This document shows, in pieces, positions 53,219 through 60,741 of a stretch of 64,000 nt of DNA. Both the position numbers and the translations under genes were made by a program. The first letter of the stretch is position 1; each line of letters begins with the position of its first letter. The notes beneath the pieces are model-generated. The model was given only the letters and a program-made list of their open reading frames with translations, did no database searches and had not been told where the DNA came from. Origin of the DNA: Heliomarina baculiformis (GTDB taxonomy: Bacteria; Pseudomonadota; Alphaproteobacteria; Rhodobacterales; Rhodobacteraceae); the NCBI RefSeq assembly GCF_019966545.1, contig NZ_JAIMIC010000004.1, positions 186,001 to 250,000 on the forward strand. The letters run 5' to 3'.

Positions 53219-54016
53219 ATGATGTTACGGCTGCCCTTTATCAAAAAACCGCCGATTGTATCGGTCGTGCGGATGAGCGGAACTATCGGGATGGCGGGGC
53301 GTGCCTCGCTGACCGATGCGGCATTGGCCCCGATCCTTGAAAAAGCATTCAAGCGCGGCAAACCCGTCGCTGTGGCTCTTGAAATCAATTCGCCCGGCGG
53401 ATCGCCGGTGCAATCCTCGCTGATCGGCGCGCGCATCCGCCGCCTGTCCGAGGAAAACGACATTCCGGTATTCGCCTTTGTAGAGGATGTTGCTGCGTCT
53501 GGCGGCTACTGGCTTGCCGCGGCGGCGGATGAAATCTATGGCGATGATTGTTCTGTGCTCGGATCCATCGGGGTAATATCGTCCGGGTTCGGCGCGCATG
53601 TATTCCTTGCCCGGCAGGGGGTTGAACGACGCGTCTACACGGCTGGCAAATCGAAATCCATGCTCGACCCGTTCAGCCCTGAAAATCCCGAAGACGTGGC
53701 GCGTCTCAAGACCCTACTGGACGACATGCATGGCAACTTCATTTCCTACGTTAAATCGCGCCGGGGCGAGAAGCTTGATACCAAGCATGATCTTTTCACC
53801 GGGGAAATCTGGCTGGCGCGGCGCGCCGCCGAACTTGGCCTGATCGACGGGATCGGACATCTGAAACCCAAGATGCTGGCCCGGTTTGGCGAAAAGACCA
53901 AATTCCGCCGCTATGCGATGAAGCGTCCCTTCCTGTCGCGCTTTGGCGCGTCACTGGCGCAGGACGCCATCGGCAGCATCGAGGAGCGGGCGGAATTCGC
54001 CCGTTTTGGCCTTTGA
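53219..54016 (+). CDS. S49 family serine peptidase (SppA/SohB-like, single-domain)
   Basis: Peptidase of about 265 residues. The nucleophile Ser is in VEDVAASGGYWLAAAADEIY (SppA-type A-A-S-G-G-Y), and the Lys base is expected in VERRVYTAGKSKSMLDPF. VALEINSPGGSPVQSS is the conserved preceding element. It lacks the N-terminal membrane anchor of SppA and is half its length, like archaeal or short alphaproteobacterial forms. Two adjacent ATG codons (53219, 53222) could start it. The gene precedes the zinc-ribbon mini-protein gene by 1 nt. Confidence 0.88.
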   Translation: MMLRLPFIKKPPIVSVVRMSGTIGMAGRASLTDAALAPILEKAFKRGKPVAVALEINSPGGSPVQSSLIGARIRRLSEENDIPVFAFVEDVAASGGYWLAAAADEIYGDDCSVLGSIGVISSGFGAHVFLARQGVERRVYTAGKSKSMLDPFSPENPEDVARLKTLLDDMHGNFISYVKSRRGEKLDTKHDLFTGEIWLARRAAELGLIDGIGHLKPKMLARFGEKTKFRRYAMKRPFLSRFGASLAQDAIGSIEERAEFARFGL

Positions 54017-54017
54017 C

Positions 54018-54188
54018 GTGATCCTCAAGATTGTACTTCTTTTTCTTATCGCGATGGGCGTGCTTGCGATGTTCGGGCGGTTGAGACTGCCGGGCGCGAA
54101 ACGACTGAGTGATGCGAAATGCCCAGCATGCGGGCGCTACAGGATCGGCAAGGGGCCATGCGCCTGCGGAGGGAGTAAGAAACGTTGA
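54018..54188 (+). CDS. Membrane-anchored zinc-ribbon mini-protein
   Basis: The product has 56 residues: an N-terminal membrane helix (VILKIVLLFLIAMGVLAMF), a basic segment (GRLRLPGAKRLSDAK) and a C-terminal knuckle pair, CPACGRY and CACGG. Four cysteines are well spaced for one zinc site. The GTG start at 54018 falls one base after the peptidase stop, and its own stop overlaps the antiporter's TTG, so it is embedded in a tightly packed operon. No function is known. Confidence 0.75.
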   Translation: MILKIVLLFLIAMGVLAMFGRLRLPGAKRLSDAKCPACGRYRIGKGPCACGGSKKR

Positions 54189-55135
54189 TCATGCCTTGGA
54201 TCCTGACGGCGCTGGGGCTGGTCATCCTGCTTCTGGCTGGCGATGCGCTTGTGCGCGGTGCGGTGAACCTGTCGTTGCGGCTGGGTATCCCGGCTCTGAT
54301 CGTCAGCCTGACAATCGTCGCCTTCGGCACCTCCGCGCCGGAACTTCTCATCTCGATCAGTGCGATCCGGGACAACCTGCCGGGCATCGCGTTGGGCAAT
54401 GTGGTCGGGTCGAATACGGCGAACGTTTTGATGGTGCTTGGCATCCCGGCGATTCTCGCGCGGATGCACACGAGCGAATGCGACACGCGCAAGACCTATG
54501 TCTTCATGCTCATGGGGACTGTCCTTTTCATCGGGCTGGCGTTCTTCGGCACCTTCACGGTCTGGTCCGGTCTGATCCTGCTGGTCGGGATAGCGCTGGT
54601 GCTTTTCGATCAGTTTCGCGATGCAAGGGCCCACCGTCGGGCCTGTAAGGACGACGAAGATGATCTTCCGGAAGAGGCAGATCCGAACATGCCGTACTGG
54701 CGGATCTGTCTTTATCTAGCGCTGGGCCTGATTGGCCTGCCGCTGGGTGCCAATCTGCTTGTCGAAAACGCCAGTGTGATAGCGCGTGCCTATGGCGTGA
54801 GCGAGACCGCGATCGGTCTGACACTCGTGGCGATCGGGACGTCCTTGCCAGAGCTGGCAACGACGGTCATGGCCGCCCTCCGGCGGCAGGCCGATGTGGC
54901 GCTGGGCAATGTGATCGGGTCGAACGTCTTCAACCTGCTGGCCATCATCGGCATCGCGACATTCTTCGGACGCATCCCGGTCGACCCGGAGTTCCTGTAT
55001 TTCGATCTTTGGGTGATGCTCGGTGCCTCGCTGGTGCTGATCCCCTTTGTCTTTTTCGGGCGTGATCTCACCCGTCGATGGGGCGTTGTATTGACCGGCC
55101 TTTACGCGGCCTATCTTGTCATCGTCCTTACCTAA
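54185..55135 (+). CDS. Calcium/sodium antiporter (CaCA family), second copy in the window
   Basis: Inner-membrane exchanger of about 316 residues with two alpha-repeats: FGTSAPELLISISAI with GNVVGSNTANVLMV, and IGTSLPELATTVMAA with GNVIGSNVFNLLAI. The central loop is acidic (CKDDEDDLPEEADPN). TTG at 54185, coupled to the preceding stop and with GGAGGGAG upstream, is preferred; an ATG lies six bases further. Compared with the exchanger at 14422-15396 the first motif reads SAPE instead of SMPE and the sequences diverge in the loop, so these are distinct paralogues. Confidence 0.89.
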   Translation: MIMPWILTALGLVILLLAGDALVRGAVNLSLRLGIPALIVSLTIVAFGTSAPELLISISAIRDNLPGIALGNVVGSNTANVLMVLGIPAILARMHTSECDTRKTYVFMLMGTVLFIGLAFFGTFTVWSGLILLVGIALVLFDQFRDARAHRRACKDDEDDLPEEADPNMPYWRICLYLALGLIGLPLGANLLVENASVIARAYGVSETAIGLTLVAIGTSLPELATTVMAALRRQADVALGNVIGSNVFNLLAIIGIATFFGRIPVDPEFLYFDLWVMLGASLVLIPFVFFGRDLTRRWGVVLTGLYAAYLVIVLT

Positions 55136-55149
55136 TACGGAGTCACGGC

Positions 55150-55929
55150 ATGAAACGGGCGCTGGTCACCGGTGGCGGAAAACGACTGGGACGCGAGATG
55201 GCGCTTTATCTCGCGGGTCGGGGTTTCGACGTAGCGGTTCACTACGCAGGCTCTCGCGAAGGGGCGCAGGAGGTTGTTGCCGAGATCGAGAAAATGGGGC
55301 GCAACGCCGTCGCGCTGCAGGCAGACTTTCTGAACGAAGACACAGTCGCGCAATTGTTCCCCCAAGCTGTCAAAGGGCTGGGCGGTGCAATCACCTGTCT
55401 CGTCAATAACGCCTCCATTTTCGAGCAGGACGATGTTGCCTCGGCTAGTCGCGAGAGTTGGGACCGTCATTTTGAAAGCAACCTGCGGGCGCCTTTCGTT
55501 CTGACCCAGGCGATGGCCGCGCAAGGCCTGCAACCCGAAACGGACGCCACTGGTGAACCGATCGCCGTCGGGCTGATCCTGAACATGATCGACCAGAGGG
55601 TTAGAAAGCTCACGCCGGATTTCATGAGCTACACCCTCGCGAAATCTGCCCTCTGGACGCTGACACAGACCACGGCGCGGGCACTTGCCCCGGCGATCCG
55701 GGTCAATGGAATCGGTCCCGGCCCGACCCTTCAGGGCGAACGGCAAAGCGCGGAAGGATTCGCGGAGCAAAGATCGCGTACAGTGCTGAAACGCGGTTCG
55801 AATCCCGAGGATATCACCGCGGCGCTGGGCTACTTTCTGGACGCGCCGGGGGTTACCGGACAGATGCTTTGCGTCGATGGCGGGCAGCATCTGGCCTGGC
55901 AGACGCCGGATGTGCAGGGCCCTGAATAG
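55150..55929 (+). CDS. SDR family oxidoreductase, FolM/pteridine-reductase-like
   Basis: NAD(P)-dependent reductase of 259 residues. The cofactor loop is TGGGKRLG, which fits the TGx3RxG form typical of pteridine reductases and FolM rather than the usual TGxxxGIG of SDRs. LVNNASIFEQDD, the catalytic YTLAK (Tyr-x3-Lys), VNGIGPGPTLQ and the ending LCVDGGQHLAW support this group. ACGGAG lies 7 nt before the ATG. A role in tetrahydropterin reduction is suggested by the motif, not proven. It follows the antiporter gene by 14 nt. Confidence 0.82.
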   Translation: MKRALVTGGGKRLGREMALYLAGRGFDVAVHYAGSREGAQEVVAEIEKMGRNAVALQADFLNEDTVAQLFPQAVKGLGGAITCLVNNASIFEQDDVASASRESWDRHFESNLRAPFVLTQAMAAQGLQPETDATGEPIAVGLILNMIDQRVRKLTPDFMSYTLAKSALWTLTQTTARALAPAIRVNGIGPGPTLQGERQSAEGFAEQRSRTVLKRGSNPEDITAALGYFLDAPGVTGQMLCVDGGQHLAWQTPDVQGPE

Positions 55930-56218
55930 CGAATTCGCAAAAAGTTTTGCACGCAGAGCCAAGTCGTTACAAAAGTTTAAAAATTTATCGTTTGATATCA
56001 TCGTTTTGGGCGCTAGCAGAAAAAGAATGCCCTAAAATCAGTAAATTGTCGCCGCGCACAAATATTGGGCAAATCAGCGAACCCGCCCGAAACTAATGAA
56101 AATTTCCGTATGCCCCAAAGTTATCATCGTAGTTATCCACAGAAACCGTGGATTTGTTTCGGGTTGATCCCGCGCGCTCAAGATTGCAGCCAGCGCGCGG
56201 GAATCATATCTGTGGAGC
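55930..56218. other. AT-rich intergenic region upstream of uvrC with a DnaA-box match
   Basis: No gene is seen in these 289 nt. The left half is strikingly AT-rich for this genome, especially 55967-56007. It starts with the inverted repeat GCAAAA/TTTTGC (55937-55950). The right half contains a perfect DnaA box, TTATCCACA, at 56133-56141, and a weaker TTATCATCG at 56121-56129. It presumably also carries the uvrC promoter. Confidence 0.55.
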
Positions 56219-58096
56219 ATGAGTGAAATGCCCGATCCCGATACGCGAGACGATGTGACCGGTTATGCCTGCATTCAGGGCTATCTGAAGACAATCGACT
56301 CTTCTCCCGGCGTCTACCGGATGCTGGATTCGCAGGCGCGGGTTCTCTACGTCGGTAAGGCGCGGAACCTGCGGGCGCGGGTGTCGAACTATGCGCGCCC
56401 CGGCGGGCATTCGCCGCGGATCGAGCGGATGATCCGCGACACGGCTGCGATGATGTTCCTGACGACGCGGACGGAAACCGAGGCGCTGCTGCTTGAGCAG
56501 AACCTGATCAAACAGCTCAAGCCCAAGTACAACGTGCTGCTGCGGGACGACAAAAGTTTCCCGAATATCCTTGTCGCCAAGGATCATCCCTATCCCCAGA
56601 TCAAGAAGCACCGCGGCGCCAAGAAGGAGAAGGGGGCCTATTTCGGCCCGTTCGCCAGCGCCGGGGCGGTGAACCGGACGCTGAACCAGCTGCAAAAGGC
56701 GTTCCTGCTGCGTAATTGCTCGGATTCCATGTTCGACTCCCGCACGCGCCCCTGCTTGCTGTACCAAATCAAACGCTGCTCGGCGCCCTGCGTCGATTAC
56801 ATCTCGGCCGAGGATTATGCGGCCTCGGTCGCGGATGCCGAAAAATTCCTGAGTGGCCGTTCGACCCGCGTGCAGGAAGACCTTGCCAGCCAGATGGCCG
56901 CTGCCTCGGAAGCGATGGAGTTCGAGCGCGCTGCCGGGTTGCGTGATCGTATCCGGGCCTTGACGCAGGTTCAGACAAGCCAAGGGATCAATCCGAGGGG
57001 CGTGACCGAGGCCGACGTGATCGCGCTCCACATGGAAGGCGGGCAGGCCTGTGTTCAGGTCTTCTTTATCCGTGCCAACCAGAACTGGGGCAACAAGGAC
57101 TTTTACCCGCGAGTCGGTCCGGATGTCGCCCCAGCCGAAGTCATGGAGGCGTTTCTTGGTCAGTTCTATGACAACAAGGAACCGCCCCGTCAGTTGATCC
57201 TGTCCGACGGAATCGAGAACGAAGACCTGATGGTGCAGGCCCTGAGTGACAAGGCCGGTCGCAAGGTCGAGATCCTCTTGCCGCAGCGGGGCGAAAAGGC
57301 GGAACTGGTCTCGGGTGCGCTCCGCAACGCGCGGGAATCGCTTGCCCGCCGAATGGCGGAAAGCGCGACACAGGGCAAATTGCTGAGCGGTCTGGCCGAG
57401 GCCTTTGGGCTCGAAGGGCCGCCGCAGCGCATCGAGGTTTATGACAACAGCCACATTCAGGGCACGAATGCCGTCGGGGCGATGATCGTCGCCGGGCCTG
57501 AAGGGTTCATGAAGAACAGCTATCGCAAGTTCAACATCCGCGGGGATGACCTGACGCCGGGTGACGACTTTGGCATGATGAAAGAGGTGCTGAACCGGCG
57601 TTTCTCGCGCCTGATCAAGGAAGACCCGGACCGTGACAAGGGCATGTGGCCCGATCTTCTGCTCATCGACGGTGGTGCGGGGCAGGTCAGCGCTGTGGCC
57701 GAGATCATGCGTGAGCACGGCGTCGAGGATATCCCGATGGTCGGCGTCGCCAAGGGGATCGACCGCGATCAGGGCAAGGAAGAATTCCACCGGGTGGGCC
57801 AGCGCCCCTTTGCGCTCCGCCGTAATGACCCGGTGCTATATTTCGTGCAGCGCATGCGGGACGAGGCGCACCGCTTTGCCATCGGCACCCATCGCGCCAA
57901 GCGCGCCAAAGCTATCGGCGCGACGCCGCTGGACGATGTGCCCGGTGTCGGGGCCACGCGCAAACGGGCGCTGCTGGCGCATTTCGGATCGGCCAAGGCG
58001 GTATCCCGCGCAAATCTTGCCGATCTCAAGGCAGTCGATGGAATTTCCGACACGCTTGCGGAAACGATCTATGATTTCTTTCACGATCGCGGTTGA
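56219..58096 (+). CDS. uvrC: Excinuclease ABC subunit UvrC
   Basis: Nucleotide excision repair nuclease of 625 residues with all parts in order. The GIY-YIG domain (~25-105) is opened by [20 protein letters not shown]. Four cysteines near 185-210 (NCSDS, RPCLL, KRCSAPC) follow, then the UvrB-binding UVR motif (~235-260). The RNase H-like 3' domain includes [20 protein letters not shown], and the C-terminus is a tandem HhH ([20 protein letters not shown]). It makes the dual incisions with UvrB. ATG at 56219. Confidence 0.97.
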   Translation: MSEMPDPDTRDDVTGYACIQGYLKTIDSSPGVYRMLDSQARVLYVGKARNLRARVSNYARPGGHSPRIERMIRDTAAMMFLTTRTETEALLLEQNLIKQLKPKYNVLLRDDKSFPNILVAKDHPYPQIKKHRGAKKEKGAYFGPFASAGAVNRTLNQLQKAFLLRNCSDSMFDSRTRPCLLYQIKRCSAPCVDYISAEDYAASVADAEKFLSGRSTRVQEDLASQMAAASEAMEFERAAGLRDRIRALTQVQTSQGINPRGVTEADVIALHMEGGQACVQVFFIRANQNWGNKDFYPRVGPDVAPAEVMEAFLGQFYDNKEPPRQLILSDGIENEDLMVQALSDKAGRKVEILLPQRGEKAELVSGALRNARESLARRMAESATQGKLLSGLAEAFGLEGPPQRIEVYDNSHIQGTNAVGAMIVAGPEGFMKNSYRKFNIRGDDLTPGDDFGMMKEVLNRRFSRLIKEDPDRDKGMWPDLLLIDGGAGQVSAVAEIMREHGVEDIPMVGVAKGIDRDQGKEEFHRVGQRPFALRRNDPVLYFVQRMRDEAHRFAIGTHRAKRAKAIGATPLDDVPGVGATRKRALLAHFGSAKAVSRANLADLKAVDGISDTLAETIYDFFHDRG

Positions 58097-58144
58097 GGCA
58101 GGGTAGTGCTTTTCAATGCCGTGCCTTCCCTGTAGGTGAAACAT

Positions 58145-58810
58145 ATGAAATGGACGCTGCCTAATATCCTGACCACGCTACGTCTTTTGGCGGCACCCTG
58201 CCTTGCCGTCATGTTCCTTTATTTCGAACGCCCCTATGCGGACTGGATCGCGCTTATCCTGTTTATCAGTGCGGCCGTCACGGACTGGTTCGACGGCTAT
58301 CTGGCGCGAAGCCGGAAACAGGTGACGAAACTGGGCGCGATGCTGGACCCGATTGCCGATAAGGCGATGGTAGTCATCGCGCTGATGGTCATAGTCGGGT
58401 ATTCCTCGATGTCGCCCTGGCTTGTGTTGCCTGCAACGGTCATCCTGTTCCGCGAAGTGTTCGTATCGGGCTTGCGTGAGTTCCTTGGGGATACGGCGGG
58501 CACGCTGAAAGTGACCGCGCTTGCCAAATGGAAAACTACCGCGCAGATGATCGCCATCGCGGTGCTGTTCTCGCAGGGGATTTTCGAGCATTTTCTGGTG
58601 ATTTCCCTGACCGGTATGGAACAGGAAACCATCAACGGGGTCTTCGCGGGCGACGTTCGTGACACGAACGGGTTGCTTTGGAAATCGGCTGGCGAAGTCT
58701 GGGCGGGCCGCATCGGTCTTTGGCTCTTGTGGGTCGCGGCCGGGCTGACGCTCATCACCGGGTTCGACTACCTGCGCAAGGCATTGCCATTTCTGCGGGA
58801 GGTGAATTGA
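58145..58810 (+). CDS. pgsA: CDP-diacylglycerol-glycerol-3-phosphate 3-phosphatidyltransferase
   Basis: Membrane enzyme of 221 residues that makes phosphatidylglycerol-phosphate. The CDP-alcohol phosphatidyltransferase motif D-G-x2-A-R-x8-G-x3-D-x3-D is present as DWFDGYLARSRKQVTKLG followed by AMLDPIADK. NILTTLRLLAAPC is the usual N-terminus. The ATG at 58145 has AGGTG 6 nt upstream; a GTG three codons earlier is possible. An insertion of about 25 residues near the C-terminus (ETINGVFAGDVRDTNGLLWK) lengthens the protein relative to E. coli PgsA. Its stop overlaps moaD. Confidence 0.95.
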   Translation: MKWTLPNILTTLRLLAAPCLAVMFLYFERPYADWIALILFISAAVTDWFDGYLARSRKQVTKLGAMLDPIADKAMVVIALMVIVGYSSMSPWLVLPATVILFREVFVSGLREFLGDTAGTLKVTALAKWKTTAQMIAIAVLFSQGIFEHFLVISLTGMEQETINGVFAGDVRDTNGLLWKSAGEVWAGRIGLWLLWVAAGLTLITGFDYLRKALPFLREVN

Positions 58811-59055
58811 TGGATGTACTCTACTTCGCATGGGTCCGTGAGCGGATCGGCGCGCCGAAGGACAAGATCGAGACAAATGCAGCGACCGTTACGGAGCTGG
58901 TCGATGAACTGCGGGCGCGTGAGCCCCGTTATGAGGCCGCTTTCGCCGATCTGAGCGCTCTAAGGGTGGCTGTGGATCAGGAACTTTCGGATTTCGACGC
59001 GCCGCTGGCCGGCGTGCGCGAGGTCGCCTTTTTCCCGCCTATGACCGGGGGCTGA
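58810..59055 (+). CDS. moaD: Molybdopterin synthase small subunit MoaD
   Basis: Ubiquitin-fold protein of 81 residues ending in the required Gly-Gly (FFPPMTGG), which carries the thiocarboxylate donated to precursor Z. MDVLYFAWVRERIGAPKDKI is the usual first strand and helix. The start overlaps the pgsA stop as TGATG. Its partner moaE follows by 4 nt, making a complete molybdopterin synthase. Confidence 0.95.
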   Translation: MDVLYFAWVRERIGAPKDKIETNAATVTELVDELRAREPRYEAAFADLSALRVAVDQELSDFDAPLAGVREVAFFPPMTGG

Positions 59056-59059
59056 TCCC

Positions 59060-59503
59060 GTGCGGGTGGCGGTCCAGTCAGACAGCTTTGATTTTGCGTC
59101 CGAAGCGGCGGCCTTTGCCCAAGACCTCGACGGGGCAGGCGCGGTGGTCACCTTTACCGGAATCGTCCGAGATGTTTCCGGCGGGCTGGAGGCGATGGAG
59201 ATCGAGCATTACCCAGGCATGACCCAATCCGCCCTGACCGCCATTGCCGAAGAAGCGATAGAACGCTGGTCGCTGGCTGATGCGCTGGTCATTCATCGCC
59301 ATGGACGGCTTGCCGTGGGCGAGCAGATTATGATGGTCGCCACCGCCGCGCCGCATCGCGGAGATGCCTTTGAGGCGGCGGAATTCCTGATGGATTACCT
59401 GAAATCCCGCGCGCCTTTCTGGAAAAAGGAAATCACGCGCGACGGGGCCGAGTGGGTCGAGGCCCGCGAAGATGACGAAACCGCGTTGAACCGCTGGAAA
59501 TGA
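59060..59503 (+). CDS. moaE: Molybdopterin synthase catalytic subunit MoaE
   Basis: Catalytic subunit of 147 residues. The active-site lysines are in YLKSRAPFWKKEIT, and FTGIVRDVSGGLEAMEIEHY and IHRHGRLAVGEQIMMVATAA are family signatures. It starts with GTG at 59060. Its stop overlaps the following transporter gene (ATGA). Confidence 0.95.
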   Translation: MRVAVQSDSFDFASEAAAFAQDLDGAGAVVTFTGIVRDVSGGLEAMEIEHYPGMTQSALTAIAEEAIERWSLADALVIHRHGRLAVGEQIMMVATAAPHRGDAFEAAEFLMDYLKSRAPFWKKEITRDGAEWVEAREDDETALNRWK

Positions 59504-60393
59504 ATCCCTCTTTCAAAGGCAAGCTGGTGGCACTTGTCGGCGTGCTCGTCCTGACACCCGATACGTTGTTCATGCGATGGTCCGAGTTTTCCGGACCCGC
59601 AATGGTGGGTTGGCGCGGATCGCTGATGGCGGCGGTCTTCCTGTTGATATGGGCCATCACCAGCCGCGACCGCCGCGCCGACACGCGGCTTTTGTTCAGC
59701 CTGCCGGGGATCACCGCCATACTCGCGCAGTCGCTGAATGCATGGGGTTTTTCGACCGGCGTGGCGCTTGCGCCAGTCTCGGTCGTGTTGATCGCGGTGG
59801 CCACCGTGCCGATCTGGGCCGCCTTTTTCAGCCGCGTCATCATCGGCGAACATACCCGCCGGGCGACCTGGGTGGCCACGGCGCTTGTGTTGGTCGGTAT
59901 CGTCATCGCCGCGGTGGGGGACGGGTTCGACATCAGCGGCAGAACCGAAATCATCCTTGGTGCGGGCTGCGGATTGCTTGTGGCGGCCATGCTTGCGCTG
60001 AGTTTCGTGGTGTTCCGCTTGCGTCCTGACCTCCCGATCCTGCTGAGCGTCGGCAGTGGCGCCGCACTAGCCGGATTCTGGGGTATCATTAGTGCAGGGC
60101 CAGAGGGCATGGCAGATGGACACCTCTGGCCGATCCTTGTCTGCGGTCTGCTTATCCTGCCGTTTTCCTTCTTTGCGATGTCGGCAGCGTCCCGGCTGAC
60201 TCAGGCCGCAAACGTCAGCCTGATTATTCTTCTTGAAACGATGCTTGGCCCGGTCTGGGTCTATTACGGCATCGGAGAAGCCCCGGGGCCAGCCATGTGG
60301 ATCGGCGGGCCGCTGGTTGTGCTGACGCTGGCGGTCTACATCGTCTGGACAACGCGGCATCCGCTTGAGCAGGCGCCGCTCGCTACCGGGTAG
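59500..60393 (+). CDS. DMT superfamily transporter (EamA family)
   Basis: Ten-span membrane carrier of 297 residues with two EamA repeats. The pore-proximal DTLFMRW, VALAPVSVVLIAVATVPIWA and VSLIILLETMLGPVWVYYGI match EamA. The ATG overlaps the moaE stop, so it is cotranscribed with the molybdopterin genes. This coupling may be fortuitous; the substrate is unknown. It shares little with the EamA protein at 49647-50630 beyond the fold. Confidence 0.87.
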   Translation: MNPSFKGKLVALVGVLVLTPDTLFMRWSEFSGPAMVGWRGSLMAAVFLLIWAITSRDRRADTRLLFSLPGITAILAQSLNAWGFSTGVALAPVSVVLIAVATVPIWAAFFSRVIIGEHTRRATWVATALVLVGIVIAAVGDGFDISGRTEIILGAGCGLLVAAMLALSFVVFRLRPDLPILLSVGSGAALAGFWGIISAGPEGMADGHLWPILVCGLLILPFSFFAMSAASRLTQAANVSLIILLETMLGPVWVYYGIGEAPGPAMWIGGPLVVLTLAVYIVWTTRHPLEQAPLATG

Positions 60394-60402
60394 CGTGCAG
60401 GC

Positions 60403-60741
60403 TCAGACCTTGGTCTGCTGCGCCTGAATATGCTCGACGTAACGGCGCATCTCTTCGGCCTCGTGCCGGGCCTCGCGAAGCCCGTCCATCGCGGCGCGCA
60501 GCTCGGCCTCGGTCTGGCTCAGCTGGTTCGACAGTTCGGATTCGCGTTGCTGCAGGTATGCAATTGCCTGATCCCGGGTCTCTTCAGCCTCGTGCAACTC
60601 TTGGCTCATGCGGTCCAGCTCATTCACATCCTGCGGGCTGACGCGCGTAAAACGGTGCACCAGCCAGTTCGCGAACCAGCCCGTCGCGAAGGCGACGAAC
60701 AGGACGATGGCCGTCGGGATGATGAATTCTATTCTATTCAC
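60403..60741 (-). CDS. Single-span membrane protein with cytoplasmic coiled coil
   Basis: The protein has 112 residues. An N-terminal membrane helix (RIEFIIPTAIVLFVAFATGW) is followed by ~70 residues of strongly charged heptad-like sequence (ELHEAEETRDQAIAYLQQRE, then QTEAELRAAMDGLREARHEA), a likely coiled coil. The GTG at 60741 has AAGGA upstream and lies inside the end of the OmpA-family gene (8-nt overlap), which indicates coupling. It may work with that protein at the envelope; function unknown. Confidence 0.78.
   Translation of the reverse strand: MNRIEFIIPTAIVLFVAFATGWFANWLVHRFTRVSPQDVNELDRMSQELHEAEETRDQAIAYLQQRESELSNQLSQTEAELRAAMDGLREARHEAEEMRRYVEHIQAQQTKV

Noticed and set aside
56204-57790. 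528-codon open frame on the minus strand
   Set aside because: Antisense to uvrC, which is unmistakable.
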